A DNA stretch of 6,189 nucleotides from Bacteriovoracaceae bacterium UBA4097. Its GTDB lineage: Bacteria; Bdellovibrionota; Bacteriovoracia; Bacteriovoracales; Bacteriovoracaceae. Position numbers and translations under genes: made by a program. Position 1 is the first letter of the stretch. Each line of letters opens with the position of its first letter. The stretch covers positions 1 to 6,189 of the forward strand of contig DFXX01000086.1 in NCBI GenBank assembly GCA_002381765.1, read 5' to 3'. Under the pieces are notes generated by a model. That model did no database searches. It had not been told where the DNA came from and saw only the letters and a program-made list of their open reading frames with translations. This document shows positions 1 to 5,309 of the stretch, piece by piece.

Positions 1-470
1 GACCACTTGAGCATGTGATCGCTGGTAAGGCCGTGGCCTTTAAAGAAGCCCTGGCACCAGAGTTCAAAACCTATCAAGAGCAAGTCATTAAGAATGCCAA
101 GGTACTCGCCAAGACACTTTTAGATAATGGCATTGAGCTTGTCTCTGGTGGCACCGATAATCACTTGGTGCTCGTAAAAACCGATTCGGTAAATATGTCG
201 GGCAAAGAAGCCGGACTGCTGCTTGAGAAAGTTGATATCACTTGTAATAAGAATATGGTTCCCAATGATACCCGGTCGCCTTTTGTGACTTCAGGGATTC
301 GTCTGGGCACTCCAGCTGTTACAACCAGAGGCTTTAAGGAAGCCGAGACAAAATTCATGGCCGAGCTCATTATCAAGTCGCTTAAGAATCCACAGGATGA
401 AAAAGTGCAGAATGAAGTGAAGCAAAGTGTGCATGAGTTATGTCTCAAATTCCCTCTTTATAAGGACTAA
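1..470 (+). CDS. glyA: Serine hydroxymethyltransferase, C-terminal part (5' end outside window)
   Basis: This is the last 155 codons of a PLP-dependent serine hydroxymethyltransferase, which interconverts serine plus tetrahydrofolate with glycine plus methylene-tetrahydrofolate in the cytoplasm. The reading frame is open from base 3 and begins PLEHVIAGKAVAFKEAL, close to the same stretch of E. coli GlyA (PLMHVIAGKAVALKEAM). Further matches are SGGTDNHLVLV, NKNMVPNDTRSPF and SGIRLGTPAVTTRGF. The Arg of SGIR is the family's substrate-carboxylate-binding residue. The PLP lysine and the catalytic N-terminal two thirds lie upstream of the window. The gene ends with TAA one base before the next start, and its last codons contain the AAGGA ribosome binding site (462-466) of that gene, so the two are co-transcribed. 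The C-terminal fold looks intact, with no frameshift. Confidence 0.97.
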   Translation, partial: PLEHVIAGKAVAFKEALAPEFKTYQEQVIKNAKVLAKTLLDNGIELVSGGTDNHLVLVKTDSVNMSGKEAGLLLEKVDITCNKNMVPNDTRSPFVTSGIRLGTPAVTTRGFKEAETKFMAELIIKSLKNPQDEKVQNEVKQSVHELCLKFPLYKD

Positions 471-471
471 T

Positions 472-711
472 ATGAAACTCTTGATATTACTTGCTCTCAT
501 CTCTTGTACGACTCAGGAAAAGCCGAAGGAAGCTCCCACAGAGAGCAATGCTAAGCCCATCAGCCCACTCACTGTTGAGCCCTGCTACTGCATGAAAATC
601 TTCCAACCAGTATGTGCTGGGGGGAATAATTATGGAAATTCATGTGAAGCCGAGTGTCATGGGCATAAGACCTGGAGCGAAGGCCCTTGTAAAAAAGCTC
701 CTAAGAAATAA
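472..711 (+). CDS. Small Kazal-type (serine protease inhibitor-like) lipoprotein
   Basis: This 79-residue protein has a lipoprotein signal peptide (MKLLILLALISC, lipobox LISC, lipidated Cys12). The residue after Cys12 is Thr, not Asp, so outer-membrane sorting is expected. Residues 13-37 form a Pro/Lys/Glu-rich tether. Residues 38-73 carry six cysteines (38, 40, 48, 58, 62, 73) spaced C-x-C-x7-C-x9-C-x3-C-x10-C, with the Kazal signature PVCAGGNNYGNSCEAEC. Kazal domains are disulfide-rich inhibitors of serine proteases. By alignment with ovomucoid-type Kazals, the reactive P1 residue would be Lys42, predicting trypsin-like targets; that part is inference. I chose ATG 472 because it gives the signal peptide and has AAGGA five bases upstream. 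A longer in-frame start at 427 would bury the signal. It follows glyA by one base and is followed by a terminator. The target protease, if any, is unknown. Confidence 0.85.
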   Translation: MKLLILLALISCTTQEKPKEAPTESNAKPISPLTVEPCYCMKIFQPVCAGGNNYGNSCEAECHGHKTWSEGPCKKAPKK

Positions 712-722
712 CGTCATTACTA

Positions 723-745
723 GGGGTTGGCTTCCAACCCCTTTT
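723..745 (+). terminator. Rho-independent terminator after the glyA-lipoprotein unit
   Basis: A perfect 8-bp stem GGGGTTGG / CCAACCCC (723-730 and 734-741) with a three-base loop is followed by TTTT. It begins 11 bases after the lipoprotein stop codon and separates this unit from nrdR. The T tract is short, but the stem is GC-rich. Confidence 0.85.
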
Positions 746-797
746 CAGCTATTTACCTTCCTATCTTGAGTAATACATGGTAGCCATAGACCATTAA

Positions 798-813
798 ACA
801 CTAGATGTAGTAT
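798..813 (+). promoter_or_regulatory. Putative NrdR box directly upstream of nrdR
   Basis: The sequence ACACTAGATGTAGTAT matches the published NrdR-box pattern ACACTATATATAGTGT at 13 of 16 positions and has perfect ACTA/TAGT inner arms. It abuts the nrdR ribosome binding site (AGGAG, 814-818), so a bound protein would block either RNA polymerase or early elongation. NrdR sites usually come in pairs about three helical turns apart. The best partner I find about 30 bp upstream (768-783) matches at only 7 of 16 positions and is not convincing. A TTGAGT hexamer at 766-771 could be a -35, but no good -10 follows it. Autoregulation is an inference. Confidence 0.5.
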
Positions 814-824
814 AGGAGCGCATT

Positions 825-1328
825 ATGAAATGTCCCTACTGTTCAGCTCCCGACACTAAAGTTTTAGATTCAAGAAACCTGGATGAAGGTTGTGTCATCC
901 GCCGTCGTCGTAAGTGTGAAACTTGCCAGAAAAGGTTTACTACCTTTGAAACCATCGAGCTCTCTATGCCTATGGTGATTAAGCGCGATGGACGTCGTGA
1001 GAACTTTAAGAAAGAAAAAATTAAATTTGGAATTGAAAAGGCCTGTGAGAAAAGGCCGATCTCAGCCGTTCAAATTGATCGAATTATCAACAATATCGAG
1101 AAGGCCGTATTGGATATCTCTGATAAAGAGATCAAGAGTCATGACATAGGAAATCTCGTCATGATGTACCTCAGGCATCTTGATCCAGTGGCCTATATTC
1201 GCTTTGCAGCTGTCTATAGGAAATTTCAGGACGTTGAGGAATTCGTAAACGAATTGAAGCATGATGAGTATAATCAGTTCAAGATTTCTCCTACCCCAAC
1301 AGATAAGGACGGAAGCCGTGAGTACTAA
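825..1328 (+). CDS. nrdR: Transcriptional repressor NrdR
   Basis: NrdR is a nucleotide-sensing repressor of ribonucleotide reductase genes. The 167-residue product has the full family layout. An N-terminal zinc ribbon carries Cys3, Cys6, Cys31 and Cys34 (CPYC and CETC), with the basic run VIRRRRKC followed by KRFTTFE. An ATP-cone domain runs from about residue 50 to 140, starting at VIKRDGRRENF and ending near DPVAYIRFAAVYRKFQDVEEF. A short polar tail of about 20 residues makes it slightly longer than the usual 150-160. ATG 825 is preceded by AGGAG with six-base spacing. The gene starts a new unit after the 723-745 terminator. Its last 11 bases overlap the start of nusB, so the two are probably translationally coupled. 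The putative NrdR box just upstream suggests that it controls itself. Confidence 0.97.
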   Translation: MKCPYCSAPDTKVLDSRNLDEGCVIRRRRKCETCQKRFTTFETIELSMPMVIKRDGRRENFKKEKIKFGIEKACEKRPISAVQIDRIINNIEKAVLDISDKEIKSHDIGNLVMMYLRHLDPVAYIRFAAVYRKFQDVEEFVNELKHDEYNQFKISPTPTDKDGSREY

Positions 1329-1770
1329 ACGTGAGGCACGTGAATTTTGCCTGCAATTTCTCTATCATTTTCAATTGGCCGCTTTTAAAGACATGAAGAG
1401 CGCCCCAGATACTTCGGAGATCTTTGATCGTCTGCAAGAGTTCAAGCAGACTCTAGGCATCGATCTTGATCCATCATCCCAGGCCTATGTGACGATGATG
1501 GTGAAAGGGATCATGAAGCATCATGCAGAGGTGGAAGAGATACTCGTGAAGTATCTTAAGAATTGGAAACTCTCTCGAGTCTCTAAGATTGAACACACCA
1601 TCTTTATCATGGCCATCTATGAACTTAAGTACCAATTAGATGTTCCAGGAAAAGTCGTCATCAATGAAGCCATTGAGCTTGGTAAAAAATATTCAACTAA
1701 AGAGTCTGCTGGTTTTTTAAACGGGATTCTGGATAATGTTTTCAAACAAGAATTAAAGCGACATGAGTGA
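1318..1770 (+). CDS. nusB: Transcription antitermination factor NusB
   Basis: NusB is a small all-helical RNA-binding protein. With NusE (S10) it binds boxA of rRNA leaders and prevents premature termination. The 150-residue product begins STKREAREFCLQFLYHFQ, the usual N-terminal arginine-rich start. It contains the family blocks YLKNWKLSRVSKIEHTIFIMAIYEL, in which the LSRVSKIEHT part corresponds to LxRxSxIDRA of other NusB proteins, then VVINEAIELGKKYS and FLNGILDNV. I place the start at GTG 1318, eight bases after AAGGA (1305-1309) and 11 bases inside the end of nrdR. The frame is open to an upstream ATG at 1261, but those extra 19 residues lack family similarity and lie inside nrdR. The stop overlaps the next gene in an ATGAGTGA arrangement. 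Riboflavin genes often found between nrdR and nusB in delta-type proteobacteria are absent. Confidence 0.96.
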   Translation: MSTKREAREFCLQFLYHFQLAAFKDMKSAPDTSEIFDRLQEFKQTLGIDLDPSSQAYVTMMVKGIMKHHAEVEEILVKYLKNWKLSRVSKIEHTIFIMAIYELKYQLDVPGKVVINEAIELGKKYSTKESAGFLNGILDNVFKQELKRHE

Positions 1771-2134
1771 TCTACTCTCAAAGGTAACTTCCCTCACCCG
1801 CAGCATTATTTGGCTTACTCAGGAAGTCTCAGCTACTTCTGCTACCTATAAGGCCATCGATTATTTACTCAATGGTCTTTTGACCGCGAGCCTTCATTCT
1901 AATCCAGAGGCCCAGAGCCGCGTGATCATTTCCACTAACTTCAGCTTTCCTTTTCATGTCTACGTGACAAAGGAAATCGTGCCGGTTGAATATCAAAGCT
2001 TTTTGAAATTACTTAAAAAAGAACTTACTAGTGAAAGCACCATTCTCGTGATTGACGAGAATGATGCTCAGAAAATTTTAACGAAGGCAACTCCGGCCGA
2101 TATCCAGGCGAAGTTTCATTTTATAACGAAATAA
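1763..2134 (+). CDS. Conserved-looking protein of unknown function, coupled to nusB
   Basis: I do not recognise this 123-residue protein. Its ATG lies eight bases inside the end of nusB (ATGAGTGA) with no clear Shine-Dalgarno site of its own, so it is most likely translated by coupling. It has no signal peptide, no membrane segment, no cysteine and a single Trp (17). The first 45 residues look helical. Residues 53-70 (RVIISTNFSFPFHVYVT) look like alternating beta strands. A Lys-rich helix follows (FLKLLKKEL), then a strand STILVIDEND and an IQAKFHFITK end, which suggests a small alpha/beta cytoplasmic protein. The last 14 bases overlap, tail to tail, the convergent secreted repeat protein gene. 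Its place after nrdR and nusB might hint at a role in transcription or RNA, but nothing in the sequence shows this. Confidence 0.75.
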   Translation: MSDLLSKVTSLTRSIIWLTQEVSATSATYKAIDYLLNGLLTASLHSNPEAQSRVIISTNFSFPFHVYVTKEIVPVEYQSFLKLLKKELTSESTILVIDENDAQKILTKATPADIQAKFHFITK

Positions 2135-2957
2135 CTCGAGCATGACGGAAGTCATGACCACTCATCACTCTCTGAAAAATATTTCCTTCTTTATCTACGA
2201 CAAATAGATTTCCTGATAGATCCAGGAAGTAGTTTGAACCCATCTTAGTGATGGTTTGAAGGTTAAGGGTTGCTGGTACGGCCGGAAGATGAATCGTGCC
2301 ATCTTCCGCAACGGTGTAAAGAAAGCCATTGGAGTCAGTGAAGTAATTACCACCCTTCTTCATCATGATGCCAACTCTCATTTCATTTTTTGCACTAACA
2401 ACTCCATTGGTATCGATCGTATGAACCACACCTCTGTTATTCATAAAGTAGTTACCACCAAAGGCCACGATGTCGGTAATCTTAAAATCATCCATTTTAG
2501 CTTGAGCGTGGTAGCCATTTTTATTAACAGTGTAGAGATTAGCTAGCTTCTTCTCAGAATCGGTAACGACCGCGAAGTAATTCCCACCGAAGTGAGCAGC
2601 GGTCTTAAGAGATTCATCTTCAAAGATACTGACTTCACCCTGGGCATTGAACGTGTAGAGTTCGCCTTCACCAGAGAGAAAATAGTTCACACCTTTACCG
2701 ATGATGTTTTCTGGAATGTATTCGTATTTTCTGTAAAGAAGTCCATTCTCATCGATAGTAGCAAGAATGCTGTTCTCTTCAACAAAGTACTGACCACCTT
2801 TCAGTGTAATTTTTTGAGGATAAGCATAGTGCCCAAAATCATAAGCGTAACCGGCCTTATCGGTAGTTACGACGATTCCGTTTTCCATAATGATGTATGA
2901 CTGAGCGGAAGCACTGAGAGAAAGAGCAGCTAAAGCAGCGATAAAAAAGTTTTTCAT
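2121..2957 (-). CDS. Secreted protein made of about seven GGNYF-type repeats; possible beta-propeller
   Basis: This 278-residue protein begins with a signal peptide (MKNFFIAALAALSLSASA, cleavage expected after ASA at residue 18). It ends at SL* inside the convergent neighbour. The mature part is essentially all repeats. The motif [GS][GVS][NQ]YF, then about 6-13 residues, then L-[YF]-T-[VI]-x3-G, recurs with its Tyr at 57, 92, 127, 170, 205 and 243. A degenerate first copy starts at Tyr21 (SYIIMENGIVVTTDKAG). Spacings are 36, 35, 35, 43, 35 and 38 residues. Alternating hydrophobic strands with Gly/Asp/Asn turns suggest an all-beta solenoid or a seven-bladed propeller. WG-type repeats have similar length, but the WG pair is missing. 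The start has AAGGAG eight bases upstream (2966-2971, minus strand). No enzyme motif or known family is recognised. Location in periplasm, surface or medium is inferred from the signal peptide. Confidence 0.88.
   Translation of the reverse strand: MKNFFIAALAALSLSASAQSYIIMENGIVVTTDKAGYAYDFGHYAYPQKITLKGGQYFVEENSILATIDENGLLYRKYEYIPENIIGKGVNYFLSGEGELYTFNAQGEVSIFEDESLKTAAHFGGNYFAVVTDSEKKLANLYTVNKNGYHAQAKMDDFKITDIVAFGGNYFMNNRGVVHTIDTNGVVSAKNEMRVGIMMKKGGNYFTDSNGFLYTVAEDGTIHLPAVPATLNLQTITKMGSNYFLDLSGNLFVVDKEGNIFQRVMSGHDFRHARVISL
2141..2156 (+). other. Small perfect hairpin with GNRA-type loop at the convergent gene ends
   Basis: CATGAC-GGAA-GTCATG forms a 6-bp stem closed by C-G over a GGAA loop on the plus strand. 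It lies six bases after the stop of the unknown protein gene and within the last codons of the minus-strand repeat protein. No T tract follows on either strand, so it is not a standard intrinsic terminator. It could stabilise the 3' end of the nrdR-nusB transcript or be chance. Confidence 0.3.
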
Positions 2958-2992
2958 TTTCCCGTCTCCTTGGTTTGCGAAAAATCAAAGGG

Positions 2993-3027
2993 ACTATACT
3001 CAACTATTGCACAGTTTTCTATTGCAC
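2993..3027 (-). promoter_or_regulatory. Probable promoter region of the repeat protein gene with a 9-bp direct repeat
   Basis: On the minus strand a -10-like TATAGT (2998-2993) lies 35 bases before the repeat protein start. Upstream of it, GTGCAATAG occurs twice exactly (3012-3004 and 3027-3019), with the copies 15 bp apart. The expected -35 position (about 3021-3016) reads TAGAAA, a poor match, and is partly covered by the distal copy. A weak -35 with direct repeats over it is the usual look of an activator-dependent or regulated promoter. The regulator is unknown. Confidence 0.4.
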
Positions 3028-3106
3028 GCGGTGAAGTTTATTGGAACTCTTCTAAGCTGCCGAATGGCCGGGTGTTTCCTTAAGATGACTCAGAGAGAGG
3101 AGAGCT
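3028..3106. other. Short intergenic stretch with no recognised element
   Basis: This lies between the dehydrogenase terminator and the direct-repeat promoter region. A 25-codon frame (3031-3108, plus strand) starting with GTG is present, but it has no ribosome binding site and an implausible product. I see no hairpin or RNA gene. Confidence 0.4.
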
Positions 3107-3130
3107 AAAAAAAGGCTCCCGAAGGAGCCT
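3107..3130 (-). terminator. Rho-independent terminator of the E1 dehydrogenase gene
   Basis: Read on the minus strand: AGGCTCC (3130-3124), a TTCG loop (3123-3120), GGAGCCT (3119-3113), then six further T (3112-3107). The stem is perfect and closed by C-G over a UUCG tetraloop, which is exceptionally stable. It lies eight bases after the stop codon of the dehydrogenase and isolates it from the downstream repeat protein gene, which has its own promoter region. Confidence 0.95.
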
Positions 3131-3137
3131 CTTCTGT

Positions 3138-5186
3138 TTAGTAATTTAAAAGATCGCGAGCTGCGACTAAAATCTTATTAACATCTGGAAGAGTTGCGCG
3201 CTCCAGAATTCTATTGAATCCAACTGGAGTGAAGGTAGATCCTACTCTTCTCACTGGCGCATCTAGGTGCTCGAAGGCTTGCTCATTGATAATACCAACA
3301 AGCTCTCCACCAAATCCACCGAAGACCTTATCTTCATGAACAACAAGGGCACGATGAGTTTTCTTCACGGTAGCAACGATGGCATCTGTATCAAGTGGGT
3401 TCAATGAACGAAGATCAAGAACCTCAACTTCATATCCTTCCTTAGCGAGTACTTCAGCTGCTTCAAGAGAGAAGTGAACGGTGTTACCGTAAGTAATGAT
3501 CGAGAGATGCTGACCTTCACGTCTTAGACGAGCCTTGCCGAATGGAACCTCAAAATCTTCAGGCACTGAAGTCATAGCATATTTGGCGTTGTAAAGAGCT
3601 TTTGGCTCTAGATAAACCGTACATCCACGAGAGCGCATAGCGGTTCTAAGAAGTCCGGCAGCATCGTCCGCAAAAGCTGGAACAACTACTCTGATACCTG
3701 GAAGGGTACAAAGAGTTCCTTCGATATTTTGTGAGTGATAAAGTCCACCACCGATATACCCACCAGAGGCAAGACGAACCACTAAGTTTGGAGAGAAGGC
3801 TCCATTACTTCTCCAGTAATCATGCGATGTCTCAACCATCTGCTCCATGGCAGGCCAGAAGTAGTCAGCGAATTCGGCACCTTCAACTACGATGCGAATT
3901 TTTTCCTGATCAAAGCGGGACATACCATTGGCCGTACCAAGAATGTAATCCTCAGCGATCGGACCATTGAAGACGCGGCTCTTGCCGAATTCCTGCTGCA
4001 TGCCTTTAGTAACGTTGAAGATTCCGCCTTTCTCTTTATTGGCCACATCCTGACCCCAAATATAGGTATGAGGATTATGACGGAATTCAGCTTTAAGAGT
4101 GCCATTAAGGGCATCAATGAACTTCATCGGCTCACTTGTCTCATTGTGTGTTCCATCTGTGTATTTAGCTGGAACATACGGCTCAGGCACAACGAAATCA
4201 AAGATCGATTCCGGAGTTGGATTTGGTGCTTTAACAGCTTTTGAGTGAGCATCAAGAAGTTCGGCTTTCGCCTCGGCTTCAATCTTCTCAATTTCTTTTT
4301 CTGTGAAGATCTTATTCTTAACAAGATCGGCCTTAAACTTAGGTAAAGGATCCTGGGCCTTAGCATCGGCTCTTTCTTTTTCATCACGATACCATTCATG
4401 ATTATCGGAGTTAGAGTGATTTCCGATACGAACACACATAGCGTGAACGATAACTGGCTCATGATTTTTGAGAGCATGATCGCGAGCAGTGATCATAGCA
4501 TTCATTGAATCAAAGATATCTTTTCCATCGCACTTAACGATCTTGAGATTCTTAAATCCAGTGAAGTTATCACAAACAAACTCATTTGCAGTCTGATCGG
4601 ACTTAGGAACTGAAATACCATATCCATTATCCTGGAAAACAAAAACCACTGGTAGTTCTTCCTTATCCGCACCATTGATGGCCTCATAAACATAACCTTC
4701 AGAAACCGAAGATTCACCTTGAGAAGAGATTGCCACACCCTTGTGTTTATAAACTTTCATACCACGGGCAACACCCACAGCGTGAAGAGTATGGTTCCCG
4801 GTACAAGAAGAAACGTTATGGATATTCCATTCTGGTTTTGCAAAGTGATTGGACATATGGCGACCACCACTGGCGAGATCAGTTGCCTTAGAAATACCGT
4901 TTAGAAGAATTTCTTCAGTCGTTAGTCCTGCAGCAAGTGCCGTTAGCATGTCTCTATAGTATGGAAACAAGTGATCCACCTTACGGTCAAACACTTGGCC
5001 AATCGCCAGCTGAATTCCGTCGTGGCCAGCATAAGGCGCGTGGTAGGACCAACCAAGGGCCTGCTTTAAGTAATTAGGGGCACGCTCATCGATCATGCGA
5101 CCTAAAATTAAAAGGTGAAGCCACTTCTTGAGTACCTTCTTATCTGTCTTCTTGATGTCATGATGTTTTACGACCTTTAAACTCAT
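3138..5186 (-). CDS. Fused alpha/beta thiamine-diphosphate 2-oxoacid dehydrogenase E1
   Basis: This enzyme performs the first step of a 2-oxoacid dehydrogenase complex: ThDP-dependent decarboxylation of an oxoacid and transfer of the acyl group to lipoyl-E2. The 682-residue chain joins E1-alpha (about 20-330) to E1-beta (about 354-682: pyrimidine-binding domain, then a transketolase C-terminal domain from about 548). In the alpha part, GESSVSEG (157-164) and QDNGYGIS (185-192) form the ThDP/Mg site, with Glu158, Asn187 and Tyr189 matching human BCKDHA metal ligands. RIGNHSNSD (253-261) matches the BCKDHA loop holding the catalytic-site His. In the beta part, AED (Glu412) and YHSQ (His484) match the active-site Glu and His. 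The loop favours a branched-chain-type E1, but pyruvate is possible. The start is ATG 5186, with GGAG six bases upstream; an in-frame TTG at 5198 is less likely. No E2 or E3 gene is in the window. Confidence 0.93.
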   Translation of the reverse strand: MSLKVVKHHDIKKTDKKVLKKWLHLLILGRMIDERAPNYLKQALGWSYHAPYAGHDGIQLAIGQVFDRKVDHLFPYYRDMLTALAAGLTTEEILLNGISKATDLASGGRHMSNHFAKPEWNIHNVSSCTGNHTLHAVGVARGMKVYKHKGVAISSQGESSVSEGYVYEAINGADKEELPVVFVFQDNGYGISVPKSDQTANEFVCDNFTGFKNLKIVKCDGKDIFDSMNAMITARDHALKNHEPVIVHAMCVRIGNHSNSDNHEWYRDEKERADAKAQDPLPKFKADLVKNKIFTEKEIEKIEAEAKAELLDAHSKAVKAPNPTPESIFDFVVPEPYVPAKYTDGTHNETSEPMKFIDALNGTLKAEFRHNPHTYIWGQDVANKEKGGIFNVTKGMQQEFGKSRVFNGPIAEDYILGTANGMSRFDQEKIRIVVEGAEFADYFWPAMEQMVETSHDYWRSNGAFSPNLVVRLASGGYIGGGLYHSQNIEGTLCTLPGIRVVVPAFADDAAGLLRTAMRSRGCTVYLEPKALYNAKYAMTSVPEDFEVPFGKARLRREGQHLSIITYGNTVHFSLEAAEVLAKEGYEVEVLDLRSLNPLDTDAIVATVKKTHRALVVHEDKVFGGFGGELVGIINEQAFEHLDAPVRRVGSTFTPVGFNRILERATLPDVNKILVAARDLLNY

Positions 5187-5309
5187 AAGGATCTCCAACT
5201 TTGTCTTGGTGTAACTATTGAATATTAATGTGCTGAATTAGGTATCATAACCCATGGTGATCGACAATAAAATGAGAAACTGACGCGTAACAAAGTAAAC
5301 CGATTAAGT
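5187..5309 (-). promoter_or_regulatory. Intergenic region with possible promoter of the E1 dehydrogenase gene
   Basis: The minus strand carries TATGAT (5249-5244), five of six bases of the -10 consensus, which would give a leader of about 50 bases ending in the GGAG site (5196-5193). No good -35 lies 16-18 bp upstream. No clear terminator follows the upstream gene, so read-through from it is also possible. Confidence 0.25.

Noticed and set aside
427..471. Longer start for the Kazal lipoprotein at GTG 427
   Set aside because: It would overlap glyA and place 15 polar residues before the signal peptide. ATG 472 has an AAGGA site and a proper lipobox.
768..783. Second NrdR box about 30 bp upstream of the first
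   Set aside because: Only 7 of 16 positions match the pattern, which is not distinguishable from chance.
1261..1317. Longer nusB start at ATG 1261
   Set aside because: The extra 19 residues lie inside nrdR, have no NusB similarity and no ribosome binding site. GTG 1318 has AAGGA at proper spacing and gives the normal N-terminus.
2256..2900. Two plus-strand frames opposite the repeat protein
   Set aside because: They are shadows: the minus strand has the signal peptide, a ribosome binding site and regular protein repeats.
3004..3027. Sigma-54 promoter suggested by TTGCAC and TTGCA on the plus strand
   Set aside because: The spacing between the two elements is too long for a -24/-12 pair and the leading GG is absent. 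The pattern is better explained as a direct repeat.
3031..3108. 25-codon plus-strand reading frame between the two minus-strand genes
   Set aside because: No ribosome binding site, it runs into a terminator on the other strand, and the product is unlike any known small protein.
3731..4244. Plus-strand frames opposite the dehydrogenase
   Set aside because: The minus strand encodes conserved E1 motifs continuously through this stretch.
5187..5198. TTG start for the dehydrogenase at 5198
   Set aside because: It adds only four residues and would include the GGAG ribosome binding site in the coding sequence. ATG 5186 fits that site.
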